A stretch of 33,478 nt of DNA. It comes from Saprospiraceae bacterium (GTDB taxonomy: Bacteria; Bacteroidota; Bacteroidia; Chitinophagales; Saprospiraceae). The notes below the pieces were generated by a model. It did not search any database and was not told the DNA's origin. It saw only the letters and a program-made list of their open reading frames with translations. The stretch covers positions 142,378-175,855 of the forward strand of contig JAHDBI010000001.1 in assembly GCA_020630475.1 (NCBI GenBank), given 5' to 3'. Positions 8,060-15,063 of the stretch are shown here, piece after piece (the stretch's first letter is position 1; every line of letters begins with the position of its first letter). The position numbers and the translations under genes were made by a program.

Positions 8060-8520
8060 TGATTGAGGAAAAGAAAATATATCAGCACATTGAGGATTTA
8101 GAAAACGATTCTGAATCTTTTGAACAACACTTGAATGATTTACTCCAATCACAAAAGCCGATAGCAGCATTTATTCTATCTGAAGGATTTCTCATGTTGA
8201 CAGAAGAGGAATATGATTTGTTGTGGTATCTGGTCTTAATTATCTCTTTTTCCTTTGACTACTTTGAAAAAGATGTTCTTAGTATAGAAGATATTGAAAC
8301 CCTGGAAGAAAAGAATTGGGATGTTTTTAATCAAATGGGATCTAAACCGTTTAAGGAAAAACTTGATGTGATGTTTAAGGATTATCCACAAGAAGATCTG
8401 CTGGCCTTGGTAGAAGACACATTACAAAATGACGAAGAAAGCAGTATTACGGCTGTTGGACGTGAAATCATTTTTATTGCATCTAAGACAATTATAGATG
8501 CATATCACAACTTAGCTTAG
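8059..8520 (+). CDS. Conserved-looking protein of unknown function, acidic and helical
   Basis: I do not recognise a family. The 153 residues are strongly acidic (e.g. HIEDLENDSESFEQHLNDLL, LSIEDIETLEEKN, DTLQNDEESS) and predicted mostly helical, with one hydrophobic stretch around residues 50-70 (EEYDLLWYLVLIISFSFDYF) that is too broken by charge to be a clear membrane span. No signal peptide. Its ATG overlaps the TAA of the aspartoacylase-like gene by one base (TAATG), so the two are translationally coupled and it may work with that enzyme. Its stop overlaps the dapD stop on the other strand (TTAG). Confidence 0.85.
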   Translation: MIEEKKIYQHIEDLENDSESFEQHLNDLLQSQKPIAAFILSEGFLMLTEEEYDLLWYLVLIISFSFDYFEKDVLSIEDIETLEEKNWDVFNQMGSKPFKEKLDVMFKDYPQEDLLALVEDTLQNDEESSITAVGREIIFIASKTIIDAYHNLA

Positions 8521-9332
8521 ACACTAACATTGTAGTCTCTCAAAGACTCGTTCAAAGAAACTTTTTTGTCTGTACTTTCTTTTCTTTTACCGATGATTAA
8601 GGCGCAGTTAACATTAAAGTCGCCGGCTGGAAATTTTTTAGGATAGCTGCCTGGAATCACAACAGAACGCTCCGGTACTTCACCCTTAAAGGTTACTGGT
8701 TCTGACCCAGTGACATCGATGATGTGTGTGCTTTTAGTCAGGACGACATTTGCTCCAAGAACTGCTTCCTTTCTTACTCTGACGCCCTCAACAACGATAC
8801 AACGAGAACCGATAAAACAATCATCTTCTATAATCGTAGGGGTTGCCTGCAACGGTTCTAATACACCACCGATTCCTACACCTCCAGAAAGATGAACATT
8901 TCGTCCGATTTGACCACAAGAACCAACAGTTGCCCAAGTATCCACCATTGTTCCAGATCCAACCCACGCCCCAATATTAACATAGGAAGGCATCATGATA
9001 ACACCCTTTTCAAGAAAGGCACCATGTCTGGCAATAGCATGAGGTACAACTCTAACCCCTTGTTCAGCATAGTTCTTTTTTAATGGAATTTTATCATGAA
9101 ACTCGAAAGGACCAAGCTCTATTGTGGACATTTTTTGAATGGGAAAATACATGACAACAGCCTTTTTCACCCAGTCATTGACTTGCCACTGATCACCATC
9201 AGGTTGAGCAACTCTCAATTCTCCACGATCAAGGAGAGAAACCACTGAACGAATAGCCTCCTGTGTATTTTCTTCCTTCAATAATTCTCTATTATCCCAA
9301 GCGGATTCGATAGTAGATTTAAGTTCTTTCAT
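8517..9332 (-). CDS. dapD: 2,3,4,5-tetrahydropyridine-2,6-dicarboxylate N-succinyltransferase DapD
   Basis: DapD transfers succinyl from succinyl-CoA to tetrahydrodipicolinate in the succinylase branch of diaminopimelate and lysine synthesis, which supplies the peptidoglycan cross-link residue. An N-terminal helical domain (~1-100) is followed by a left-handed beta-helix of hexapeptide repeats: RHGAFLEKGVIMMPSYVNIG, VGSGTMVDTWATVGSCGQIG, RNVHLSGGVGIGGVLEP, EDDCFIGSRCIVVEGVRV, KEAVLGANVVLT. The SGGVGIGGVLEPLQ and EDDCFIGSR segments are signature DapD. 271 residues is the standard length. It lies 2 bases after the stop of the PAP2-like gene and is convergent with the acidic unknown protein. Confidence 0.96.
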   Translation of the reverse strand: MKELKSTIESAWDNRELLKEENTQEAIRSVVSLLDRGELRVAQPDGDQWQVNDWVKKAVVMYFPIQKMSTIELGPFEFHDKIPLKKNYAEQGVRVVPHAIARHGAFLEKGVIMMPSYVNIGAWVGSGTMVDTWATVGSCGQIGRNVHLSGGVGIGGVLEPLQATPTIIEDDCFIGSRCIVVEGVRVRKEAVLGANVVLTKSTHIIDVTGSEPVTFKGEVPERSVVIPGSYPKKFPAGDFNVNCALIIGKRKESTDKKVSLNESLRDYNVSV

Positions 9333-9334
9333 AT

Positions 9335-9997
9335 TTATAGAATGATGTTAAATGCAATAATTTGTGCTATTACGCCTACAATAAATCCTCCATAAAGGTC
9401 TTGTTGATTGTGCGCCTTTAATATTAGCCTTGCCGTTCCAACTAAGCCTGCTATTAGAATACCAAGCATAATGACGAGATCTACATGTATTAGATATTGT
9501 CCCAGCCCTCCTAAACGAAGAATAAAGGAGTCATAACTAAATAAAACACGTATCATGAGTATAGCCGCTAAGAATCCTCCGGCACCAACAGCATGCAAGC
9601 TTATTTTCGAAAAATTGTTAATAAAAAAGGAGACAAATACAGCAATAGTAGCCCCGAGAGAAAAGGCAATAAATGCCTCTGGTATTCCAGGATTACTTTT
9701 AATGTTTACAAACAACCATAAGTAGAATATACCTGTTATGATTAATGGTGCGATACGTTCTTCGCGCTTACTCATCATAACCGATTGATTCAAACCCACA
9801 AGCCGAAGCATCAAAATTCCGAAAAGAGGAAAAAACACGCTCAGCAGAAAAACAGAGATTAAGATGAGGCCTTTTGACTTAGAATCTTGTATGCTAAATA
9901 AGTATGGATTAATCAAAAGCAGAATGCCCAAAACATATGGAACCATAAATAATGGGTGGAAAATCACAGAAATGAAATGGGCAACTCCTCTTAACAT
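9335..9997 (-). CDS. Multi-pass membrane protein with cryptic PAP2 (phosphatidic acid phosphatase) motifs
   Basis: About six hydrophobic segments span the 220 residues. The C-terminal half keeps the last PAP2 signature exactly: R190-x5-H196-x3-D200 in ARLILKAHNQQDLYGGF, the motif that carries the nucleophile His in lipid phosphatases. A basic KREERIAPL at 77-85 sits where motif 1 (Kx6RP) would be, and SLHAVGAGG at 133-141 replaces the PSGH of motif 2 but keeps its His. It is therefore a divergent PAP2-superfamily protein, perhaps acting on undecaprenyl or lipid A phosphates; this is inference. It lies 2 bases upstream of dapD in the same direction. Confidence 0.7.
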   Translation of the reverse strand: MLRGVAHFISVIFHPLFMVPYVLGILLLINPYLFSIQDSKSKGLILISVFLLSVFFPLFGILMLRLVGLNQSVMMSKREERIAPLIITGIFYLWLFVNIKSNPGIPEAFIAFSLGATIAVFVSFFINNFSKISLHAVGAGGFLAAILMIRVLFSYDSFILRLGGLGQYLIHVDLVIMLGILIAGLVGTARLILKAHNQQDLYGGFIVGVIAQIIAFNIIL

Positions 9998-10053
9998 GCC
10001 GTAAAATTATAAAAATCCACATGAGCACGTACATAAATCGGATATACGAAATG

Positions 10054-10061
10054 TATCTTTG
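10054..10061 (+). promoter_or_regulatory. Candidate Bacteroidota -7 promoter element upstream of the DUF4294/mvaD operon
   Basis: TATCTTTG matches the TAnnTTTG consensus exactly, 82 bases before the ATG at 10144. A clear TTG or TTTG -33 element at the expected spacing is not seen, so support is partial. Confidence 0.35.
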
Positions 10062-10070
10062 TTACAGATT

Positions 10071-10085
10071 TTAAGTAATACTTAA
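10071..10085. promoter_or_regulatory. Perfect 15-base palindrome at the predicted transcription start of the DUF4294/mvaD operon
   Basis: TTAAGTA-A-TACTTAA is a perfect 7+1+7 inverted repeat starting 10 bases after the TATCTTTG element. A repressor bound here would cover the start site. It is AT-rich, and this gap is AT-rich too, so chance cannot be excluded. Confidence 0.35.
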
Positions 10086-10143
10086 GGTTTATATAGTAAC
10101 ATGCTAATCAAATAATGCGTTTTCGGTTTAAGAAAACTAGTAT

Positions 10144-10869
10144 ATGAGACACTTAGTCATTATTTTATTTGTTTTTGTATCCGGTCTATTGACCGCGCAA
10201 GACACGACCAAAGTCCTAAAGAAGGGAATGGTTAAGATGGAATCCTTGGATACAACACCAATGGTAAATGATACCGTATTGTATCAGGAGCCTTCAATTG
10301 AAAAAGTACAACTTAAAGGAAAAGTATACTCAGCGATTATTTCTCATGGAGATACGATGATCATGGCAGATTTGGAGGACATTAGTATTACTTCCATGAG
10401 AAAGTTTGAATCGGATGCCGATTATCGAAAGTATATGAAGTTTCGCCGATATGCCAACAAGGTATTCCCTTACGCCAAGGAAGCCATTAGAATTTATCGA
10501 GAGTTAGAATATGCATCCGAACACTTGTCTAAGAAGGAACGCAAGAAAGAAATTAAAAGACTTAACGAAGAACTGAAGGCTGAGTTTGAGCAACCGCTTC
10601 GAAAGTTGACCAAGCTCCAAGGCAAGATTATGATAAAGATGATAGAAAGGGAAGTAGATGATAAAATGTATAATTTAATCAAAGGTCTCAAGGGACGATT
10701 TACGGCTTTCTATTGGCATAACTTTAGCAAACTCTATAGTTATGATTTAAAGGAGGGTTACAATGAAGGTAAGTATCCAATACTAGATGCTGTTCTTCAT
10801 GACTTTGATCTATCTTTTAAAATTAGAAACCCTGGTGAATTGAGGTACGTCAAGAAAATTGAAAAATAA
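10144..10869 (+). CDS. DUF4294-type exported protein
   Basis: A signal peptide (MRHLVIILFVFVSGLLTAQ, about 1-19) precedes a Thr/Pro-poor linker, then a highly charged helical domain. The run KYMKFRRYANKVFPYAKEAIRIYREL (residues ~98-124), followed by a Lys/Glu-rich segment and KLQGKIMIKMIEREVDDKMYNLIKGLKGRFTAFYWHNFSKLYSYDLKEGYNEG, matches my memory of the Bacteroidota-only DUF4294 family. Function is unknown; it is predicted periplasmic. mvaD starts 3 bases after its stop, so it heads a three-gene operon with mvaD and a secreted rhodanese. Confidence 0.8.
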   Translation: MRHLVIILFVFVSGLLTAQDTTKVLKKGMVKMESLDTTPMVNDTVLYQEPSIEKVQLKGKVYSAIISHGDTMIMADLEDISITSMRKFESDADYRKYMKFRRYANKVFPYAKEAIRIYRELEYASEHLSKKERKKEIKRLNEELKAEFEQPLRKLTKLQGKIMIKMIEREVDDKMYNLIKGLKGRFTAFYWHNFSKLYSYDLKEGYNEGKYPILDAVLHDFDLSFKIRNPGELRYVKKIEK

Positions 10870-10872
10870 ACT

Positions 10873-11922
10873 ATGAATTTTGGTCAGAGCGGAAGAGTAA
10901 CTTGGAACAGCCCATCAAATATTGCTATCATCAAATATTGGGGCAAATACGGTGAGCAATTACCTAGAAATGCGTCCATCAGCTTTACTTTAAAGAATGC
11001 CGCTACTCAAACGAGCATGGATTATAAGTTTGTTGAGCAACCAGAAAAAACAGTCAAGAGCTTTTTGTTTGAGGGTAAAGAAGAACCGGCTTTCGCCAAA
11101 AGGGTTTCAATATTTCTAGATAAATTGAAGCCTAGATTACATTTCTTGAATCACATCGAATTAGATATTCAAAGTGAGAATTCATTTCCGCACTCTTCAG
11201 GGATTGCTTCATCAGCTTCTGGAATGTCAGCATTAGCACTTTGCTTATGTTCTATTGAGAAGGATTTGTACGGTCAGCTTGATAGGAAAGAAGATTTTTT
11301 TACGAGAGCAAGTTTTATTGCTAGACTAGGAAGTGGTTCGGCGAGTCGATCTGTCTTTCCCTATGTATCTGCTTGGGGTAAGCACGATTTGATTCCAGGA
11401 AGTGATAATGAGTTTGCAGTGGCCTATGAAGACATTCACGATATCTATAAATCACTACATAACGATATTTTAATTGTAAGTGAGAAGAAGAAATCCGTTT
11501 CTTCTTCGGCTGGACACGATCTAATGAATAACAATATTTATGCTTCGTCTAGATATCAGCAAGCTAAAGAAAGGATGGAAATTGTTTTAAATAGCTTAAA
11601 AAACGGGGATATTAAAAGTTTTGGCGATGTCTTGGAAAACGAGGCACTTACCTTGCATGCATTGATGATGTGTTCCGAGCCGTCTTATATACTTTTTGAA
11701 CCAGACACATTGAACATCATTAACGAGATTCGGGGATTTAGAAAAGAGACCAACATTCCGGTATATTTTAGTTTAGATGCCGGTCCAAATATACACTTGA
11801 TGTATCCAGACGAATATGCAGAAACCATTAAATCGTGGATAAAAAACAAATTAGCCAAGTATTGCGTTAACGGAAAAGTAATTGAAGATCAAGTAGGACC
11901 TGGTCCATTTAAGCTAGACTAA
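10873..11922 (+). CDS. mvaD: Diphosphomevalonate decarboxylase
   Basis: The enzyme performs ATP-dependent decarboxylation of mevalonate 5-diphosphate to isopentenyl diphosphate, the last step of the mevalonate pathway for isoprenoids. It is a GHMP-kinase fold protein: N-terminal WNSPSNIAIIKYWGKYGEQL with the substrate-binding K21 and the following YWGK, the ATP loop PHSSGIASSASG (106-117), the GSGSASRS segment (153-160) that contacts the diphosphate, and the catalytic Asp302 in YFSLDAGPNIHLMYP. Length (349) fits. The bacteroidotal use of the mevalonate rather than DXP route is known for many Flavobacteriia, Cytophagia and Saprospiria. The rhodanese start overlaps its stop (TAATG). Confidence 0.94.
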   Translation: MNFGQSGRVTWNSPSNIAIIKYWGKYGEQLPRNASISFTLKNAATQTSMDYKFVEQPEKTVKSFLFEGKEEPAFAKRVSIFLDKLKPRLHFLNHIELDIQSENSFPHSSGIASSASGMSALALCLCSIEKDLYGQLDRKEDFFTRASFIARLGSGSASRSVFPYVSAWGKHDLIPGSDNEFAVAYEDIHDIYKSLHNDILIVSEKKKSVSSSAGHDLMNNNIYASSRYQQAKERMEIVLNSLKNGDIKSFGDVLENEALTLHALMMCSEPSYILFEPDTLNIINEIRGFRKETNIPVYFSLDAGPNIHLMYPDEYAETIKSWIKNKLAKYCVNGKVIEDQVGPGPFKLD

Positions 11923-12434
11923 TGAGAAAGATCATAACCATAATTTTTTGTTGCATATCTCTAGTTGCGTTTTGTCAAAGAACTGCCTATACAACAAATG
12001 ATGATTTTGAAAAAGAGATAGAGCATCAAATTAAATTTAGTGTTCCCTTGATTAGTGTGTCCGACCTAAAAGAGAATCAAGACCAGTATATACTTTTAGA
12101 TATTCGTGAAAAAGAAGAGTTTATGGTAAGTCATATACCAGGTGCTCAACACGTAGGATATGATAGGGTTAACTTTAATTTATTAGATAGTTTGAACAAA
12201 GAAGTTCCGATAGTCGTATACTGTTCGATAGGGTATCGAAGTGAAAAGGTGGGCGAACTATTACAAGAACGCGGTTTTAAAAAAGTATATAATCTATTTG
12301 GAAGTATTTTTGAATGGTCCAATCAAAACCAACCACTTCACAATAGTCAAAACGAATTGACTAATGAACTGCATACATATGATAAAAATTGGTCAAAATG
12401 GGTAACGAATAAGAACATAAAGAAAACCTGGTAA
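11922..12434 (+). CDS. Secreted single-domain rhodanese-like protein
   Basis: A signal peptide (MRKIITIIFCCISLVAFCQ) is followed by one rhodanese domain: the N-terminal LLDIREKEEFMVSHIPGAQHVG, then the active-site loop VVYCSIGYRSEKVGELL with Cys101, and GFKKVYNLFGSIFEWSNQ near the end. The 6-residue loop CSIGYRS is the single-domain sulfurtransferase type and binds persulfide on the Cys. It is predicted periplasmic. The substrate is unknown. Its start overlaps the mvaD stop by one base, so it is coupled with mvaD; a functional link to isoprenoids is not obvious. Its stop directly abuts the stop of the convergent unknown gene. Confidence 0.92.
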   Translation: MRKIITIIFCCISLVAFCQRTAYTTNDDFEKEIEHQIKFSVPLISVSDLKENQDQYILLDIREKEEFMVSHIPGAQHVGYDRVNFNLLDSLNKEVPIVVYCSIGYRSEKVGELLQERGFKKVYNLFGSIFEWSNQNQPLHNSQNELTNELHTYDKNWSKWVTNKNIKKTW

Positions 12435-12947
12435 TTAGTCTTCAATCATTACTGCAGGCTCAGGCTCAGGAATTTTTAATTGATCATTCCATTCTGGAAA
12501 AAATATTTTAATACTATTATCATTATACGCCTCTAAGTTTAAATAATACCAATTTTCTCCTTTGTCAGGTGAACTCGCAAGAATGTATCTTTTGGAATTG
12601 AATTTCGCCTCCCCTAATTGTATAATGGTTAATTGCGGAACAAGACAGTGCATATTCTTTTCTGTACTCACTATTTCCAAAGGAAGGAGTGTAGTGGTTT
12701 CTATTATTGTAAAGCCCTGAACGTCGAACATCTCTTGTTCGGATTTTATGATTTTTACCATACTTTCTTTACCACCACCTTTTTCAACAAGATCTGGGTG
12801 CATCATATCCACGGCTAAATTATAGCGACCTATTTTTTTTGCCTTAGTGAATCGTTCTGCTCCTTCAACGATAGTCGAAGAGTAATCTTGGGCTAACAAA
12901 AAACAAGGAATAAAAAATAGAACTAAATAACTAATAGACTTTTTCAT
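12435..12947 (-). CDS. Exported protein of unknown function
   Basis: A clean signal peptide (MKKSISYLVLFFIPCFLLAQ) starts a 170-residue protein. The mature part begins with helical ERFTKAKKIGRYNLAVDMMHPDLVEKGGG and continues with alternating strands (TIIETTTLLPLEIVS, KRYILASSPDKGENWYYLNLEAYNDNSIKIFFPEW). The layout of helix plus curved sheet and the 'LDAVDMMHP.LVE..GG' look suggests an NTF2-like or DUF4440-like fold, but this is a guess. It ends with an acidic Pro-Glu tail. It lies 9 bases downstream of murI and is the last gene of the ompH-ompH-murI run. Confidence 0.8.
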   Translation of the reverse strand: MKKSISYLVLFFIPCFLLAQDYSSTIVEGAERFTKAKKIGRYNLAVDMMHPDLVEKGGGKESMVKIIKSEQEMFDVQGFTIIETTTLLPLEIVSTEKNMHCLVPQLTIIQLGEAKFNSKRYILASSPDKGENWYYLNLEAYNDNSIKIFFPEWNDQLKIPEPEPAVMIED

Positions 12948-12956
12948 AATAATGTA

Positions 12957-13757
12957 TTACCAGATAGAAACTTCTTCTAAAGAAACGTTTTCGTTATAAA
13001 AAATACGGGTTGTTTCGTCAAAGGACTTCGTATAATCAGATACAAAAAACCGTTGCTCACCAACTCCGACGATATTCAATAAGTTGTTCTCTTTAAGTTT
13101 TGTTTGAACCGCACGAGCCACAGGACTTGCCGAATCAATGACATCAACTTTATCTTCGTAGTACGATTCAATGTGTTTTTTAATCAAAGGATAATGGGTG
13201 CATGCGAGCAACAAGGCATCAAGGTTTTTTAAAGCCGGTTTTGACAAGTATTTTGTAATGATTTGTTGACTAATATCATCCTTGTGAAATCCTTCTTCAA
13301 TCATAGGAACCAATAAAGGTGTGGCCAGCTGTACAACATTTATCTGAGGTGCGGCTTTCGCCAATTTGTTTTTGTATGCATTAGAAGATACAGTCGCTTT
13401 GGTGGCAATAACACCCACTTTTTTATAATCGGAGCTCGCCACTAAATCGACCAAAGGATCTACAACGCTTACAAATAAACTTCTTTCTTTAAAGAAATCT
13501 AGTAGAATATCATAGGCTGCTGACGACGCAGAGTTGCAAGCAATTACAATCATTTTGCACTGATGTTCTAATAGAAACTTACTAATACGAATGCAATAAT
13601 ATCGAATAGCATCTGCTGACTTTTCGCCGTAAGGCAAATGGGCTGTATCACCAAAATAAACGATGTTCTCTTTAGGTAAGAGTTCTCGTATAGCATTGGC
13701 AACGGTTAAACCACCAATGCCTGAGTCAAAAACACCAATGGGTCTATTTGAGTCCAA
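12957..13757 (-). CDS. murI: Glutamate racemase MurI
   Basis: MurI converts L- to D-glutamate for peptidoglycan stem peptides. Sequence shows PIGVFDSGIGGLTVANAI with Asp11, IVYFGDTAHLPYGEKS, the first catalytic Cys74 in VIACNSASSAA, VVDPLVDL, and the second catalytic Cys186 and His188 in LLACTHYPLIK. Length (266) is normal. No ATG occurs in frame before the conserved start, so TTG at 13757 is the start (protein beginning MDSNRPIGVF), just 4 bases after the ompH stop. The ompH-ompH-murI order is widespread in Bacteroidota, and the adjacency suggests coordinated envelope growth. Confidence 0.96.
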   Translation of the reverse strand: MDSNRPIGVFDSGIGGLTVANAIRELLPKENIVYFGDTAHLPYGEKSADAIRYYCIRISKFLLEHQCKMIVIACNSASSAAYDILLDFFKERSLFVSVVDPLVDLVASSDYKKVGVIATKATVSSNAYKNKLAKAAPQINVVQLATPLLVPMIEEGFHKDDISQQIITKYLSKPALKNLDALLLACTHYPLIKKHIESYYEDKVDVIDSASPVARAVQTKLKENNLLNIVGVGEQRFFVSDYTKSFDETTRIFYNENVSLEEVSIW

Positions 13758-13761
13758 GGTA

Positions 13762-14271
13762 TTATAAACCTAGTTTTGCTTTTACTAAAGCACTAACGTC
13801 AGCAGAAGGATCTGCGTACAACAATACACCAAAGCTAGAATCGATGATATAAGCAAAGCCGTTCTCTGAAGCAACCTCATCAATCGCAGCTTGAATCTTA
13901 TCACGAAGAGGCTTTAATAACGTCTCACTTTTCTTAATGATCATTTCTTGGCTTGATTGTTCAAATTCACCAAGAGCAGCTTCTTCTTCTTTTAACTTAC
14001 TAGCTTCAACCTCAAGTTGTTTTGGAGAAATGTCTCCTTGAGCTTGACGTCTCTCTAAATCTTGATATTTGGTTTGTAAAGCTTTAATCTTTTCTTGACC
14101 CTTTTTCTGAAGTTGAGCCTTATATGTCTCGATGTTAGAGTTAGCTTCTTTTACTTCAGGGATAGATTGTATTAAAGACTGGGTATCTACGTATCCTACC
14201 TTTTGTGCTTGTATCGAACTAGTGCAAAATACTCCTAAAAGGAATGTACATGCGATAATAAATTTTTTCAT
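13762..14271 (-). CDS. OmpH/Skp family periplasmic chaperone (second copy)
   Basis: A signal peptide (about residues 1-22, ending SIQAQ) is followed by KVGYVDTQSLIQSIPE, a long charged coiled coil (residues ~40-115: IETYKAQLQKKGQEKIKALQ, KYQDLERRQAQGDISPKQLE), and the C-terminal VASENGFAYIIDSSFGVLLY that packs in the trimer body. Skp-type chaperones form a three-tentacled trimer that holds unfolded outer-membrane proteins on the way to BamA. 169 residues is usual. It follows the first ompH copy by 19 bases and precedes murI by 4. Confidence 0.93.
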   Translation of the reverse strand: MKKFIIACTFLLGVFCTSSIQAQKVGYVDTQSLIQSIPEVKEANSNIETYKAQLQKKGQEKIKALQTKYQDLERRQAQGDISPKQLEVEASKLKEEEAALGEFEQSSQEMIIKKSETLLKPLRDKIQAAIDEVASENGFAYIIDSSFGVLLYADPSADVSALVKAKLGL

Positions 14272-14290
14272 TATTATATGGATTTATAAA

Positions 14291-14797
14291 TTATAGTCTT
14301 TTTTTAATAGCATCAGTTTTATCGAACTCTTCTGAAGTGAAGAGTATACCTGCTTGACCACTCTTGTCAAAAATGATATCGTACCCATTGTCGGACGCAA
14401 ATCCTTCAATAGCTGAAAACACTTTGTCTTGAACCGGAGAAACAAGTTCTTGCCTTTTTCTAAACAAGTCACCTTCTGGTCCAAACCGTCTTTTTTGCAT
14501 GTCTCTAACAGACTCTTCTTTTTTGATAATTTCTTCTTCTCTTTGACCACGAACTTCATCGCTCAATAGCACTTGTTCCGCTTGATACTTATTGTACATG
14601 CTTTTAATCTTATCGTATTCTTGTGCAATCTCTTGCCTCCATTCAGATGAAATACGATCTAATTCTTTTTGAGCATTGTTGTATTCTGGCATTCCTTCTA
14701 ATACAGCATTAATATCAACAACAGCAACTCTTTGAGCTTCTGAAGATAACGTAAGGAAACCAACCGCGACCAATGTAAAAATGAGCTTTCTAAACAT
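14291..14797 (-). CDS. OmpH/Skp family periplasmic chaperone (first copy)
   Basis: A signal peptide (MFRKLIFTLVAVGFLTLSSEAQ) is followed by RVAVVDINAVLEGMPEYNNAQKEL, a coiled-coil arm over residues ~40-115 (QEIAQEYDKIKSMYNKYQAE, RGQREEEIIKKEESVRDMQK), and the conserved GFASDNGYDIIFDKSGQAGILF. It differs clearly from the neighbouring copy, so the pair arose by an old duplication. In Bacteroidota such pairs normally sit directly behind bamA; here the gene upstream is the divergent hutH, so bamA has been separated from the set. The region just before the start has a hairpin overlapping a possible -7 promoter element. Confidence 0.93.
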   Translation of the reverse strand: MFRKLIFTLVAVGFLTLSSEAQRVAVVDINAVLEGMPEYNNAQKELDRISSEWRQEIAQEYDKIKSMYNKYQAEQVLLSDEVRGQREEEIIKKEESVRDMQKRRFGPEGDLFRKRQELVSPVQDKVFSAIEGFASDNGYDIIFDKSGQAGILFTSEEFDKTDAIKKRL

Positions 14798-14821
14798 GAT
14801 TTAAATTTTAATTTTAAATAC

Positions 14822-14850
14822 GACCTGCAAAATTACAATTTTATCAGGTC
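14822..14850 (-). promoter_or_regulatory. Hairpin overlapping a TAnnTTTG promoter element before the ompH operon
   Basis: GACCTG (14822-14827) pairs with CAGGTC (14845-14850), and inside it AAAAT pairs with ATTTT around a TACA loop. Between the arms the minus strand reads TAATTTTG (14828-14835), an exact TAnnTTTG match 30-38 bases before the ompH ATG. The arms would form an operator around the -7 element or an RNA hairpin 24 bases before the start codon. No -33 element was recognised. Confidence 0.4.
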
Positions 14851-14878
14851 CTTTATAATATAAGACTAGAACCGAGCC

Positions 14879-14922
14879 AAAAAAGTTTCTTGTGTTAATT
14901 GGAGATAAAACGAAACTTTTTT
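14879..14922. promoter_or_regulatory. Perfect 11-bp inverted repeat in the ompH-hutH divergent region
   Basis: AAAAAAGTTTC (14879-14889) and GAAACTTTTTT (14912-14922) are perfect reverse complements separated by 22 bases. Each direction would give a hairpin with a run of Us at its 3' arm, but genes diverge from here, so a terminator has no obvious job; a transcription-factor pair of sites or an upstream transcript end is possible. Confidence 0.35.
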
Positions 14923-14980
14923 CTAAGCTTACTACTAATCAACGACTTATACATAGATTAGCTCTAATTGAGGCAGGTCT

Positions 14981-14999
14981 TTTAACGATAGTTTAACGA
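14981..14999 (+). repeat. Phased direct repeat TTTAACGA x2 upstream of hutH
   Basis: TTTAACGA occurs at 14981-14988 and 14992-14999, 11 bases apart start to start (about one helical turn). A third related copy, AACGACTTA at 14941-14949, repeats exactly at 14995-15003. They lie 65-125 bases upstream of the hutH ATG, where an activator or repressor would bind. No HutC-like operator is recognisable. Confidence 0.4.
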
Positions 15000-15063
15000 C
15001 TTAAGCCTTAGATTTAATTGCTTCGCAAGATTATTTTAATTTCGTAAGCAAGAAAGACTGAAT

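Noticed and set aside
14284-14559. 91-residue lysine/leucine-rich frame inside the first ompH gene
   Set aside because: It is an alternative frame of the ompH coding region with no start context or motif.
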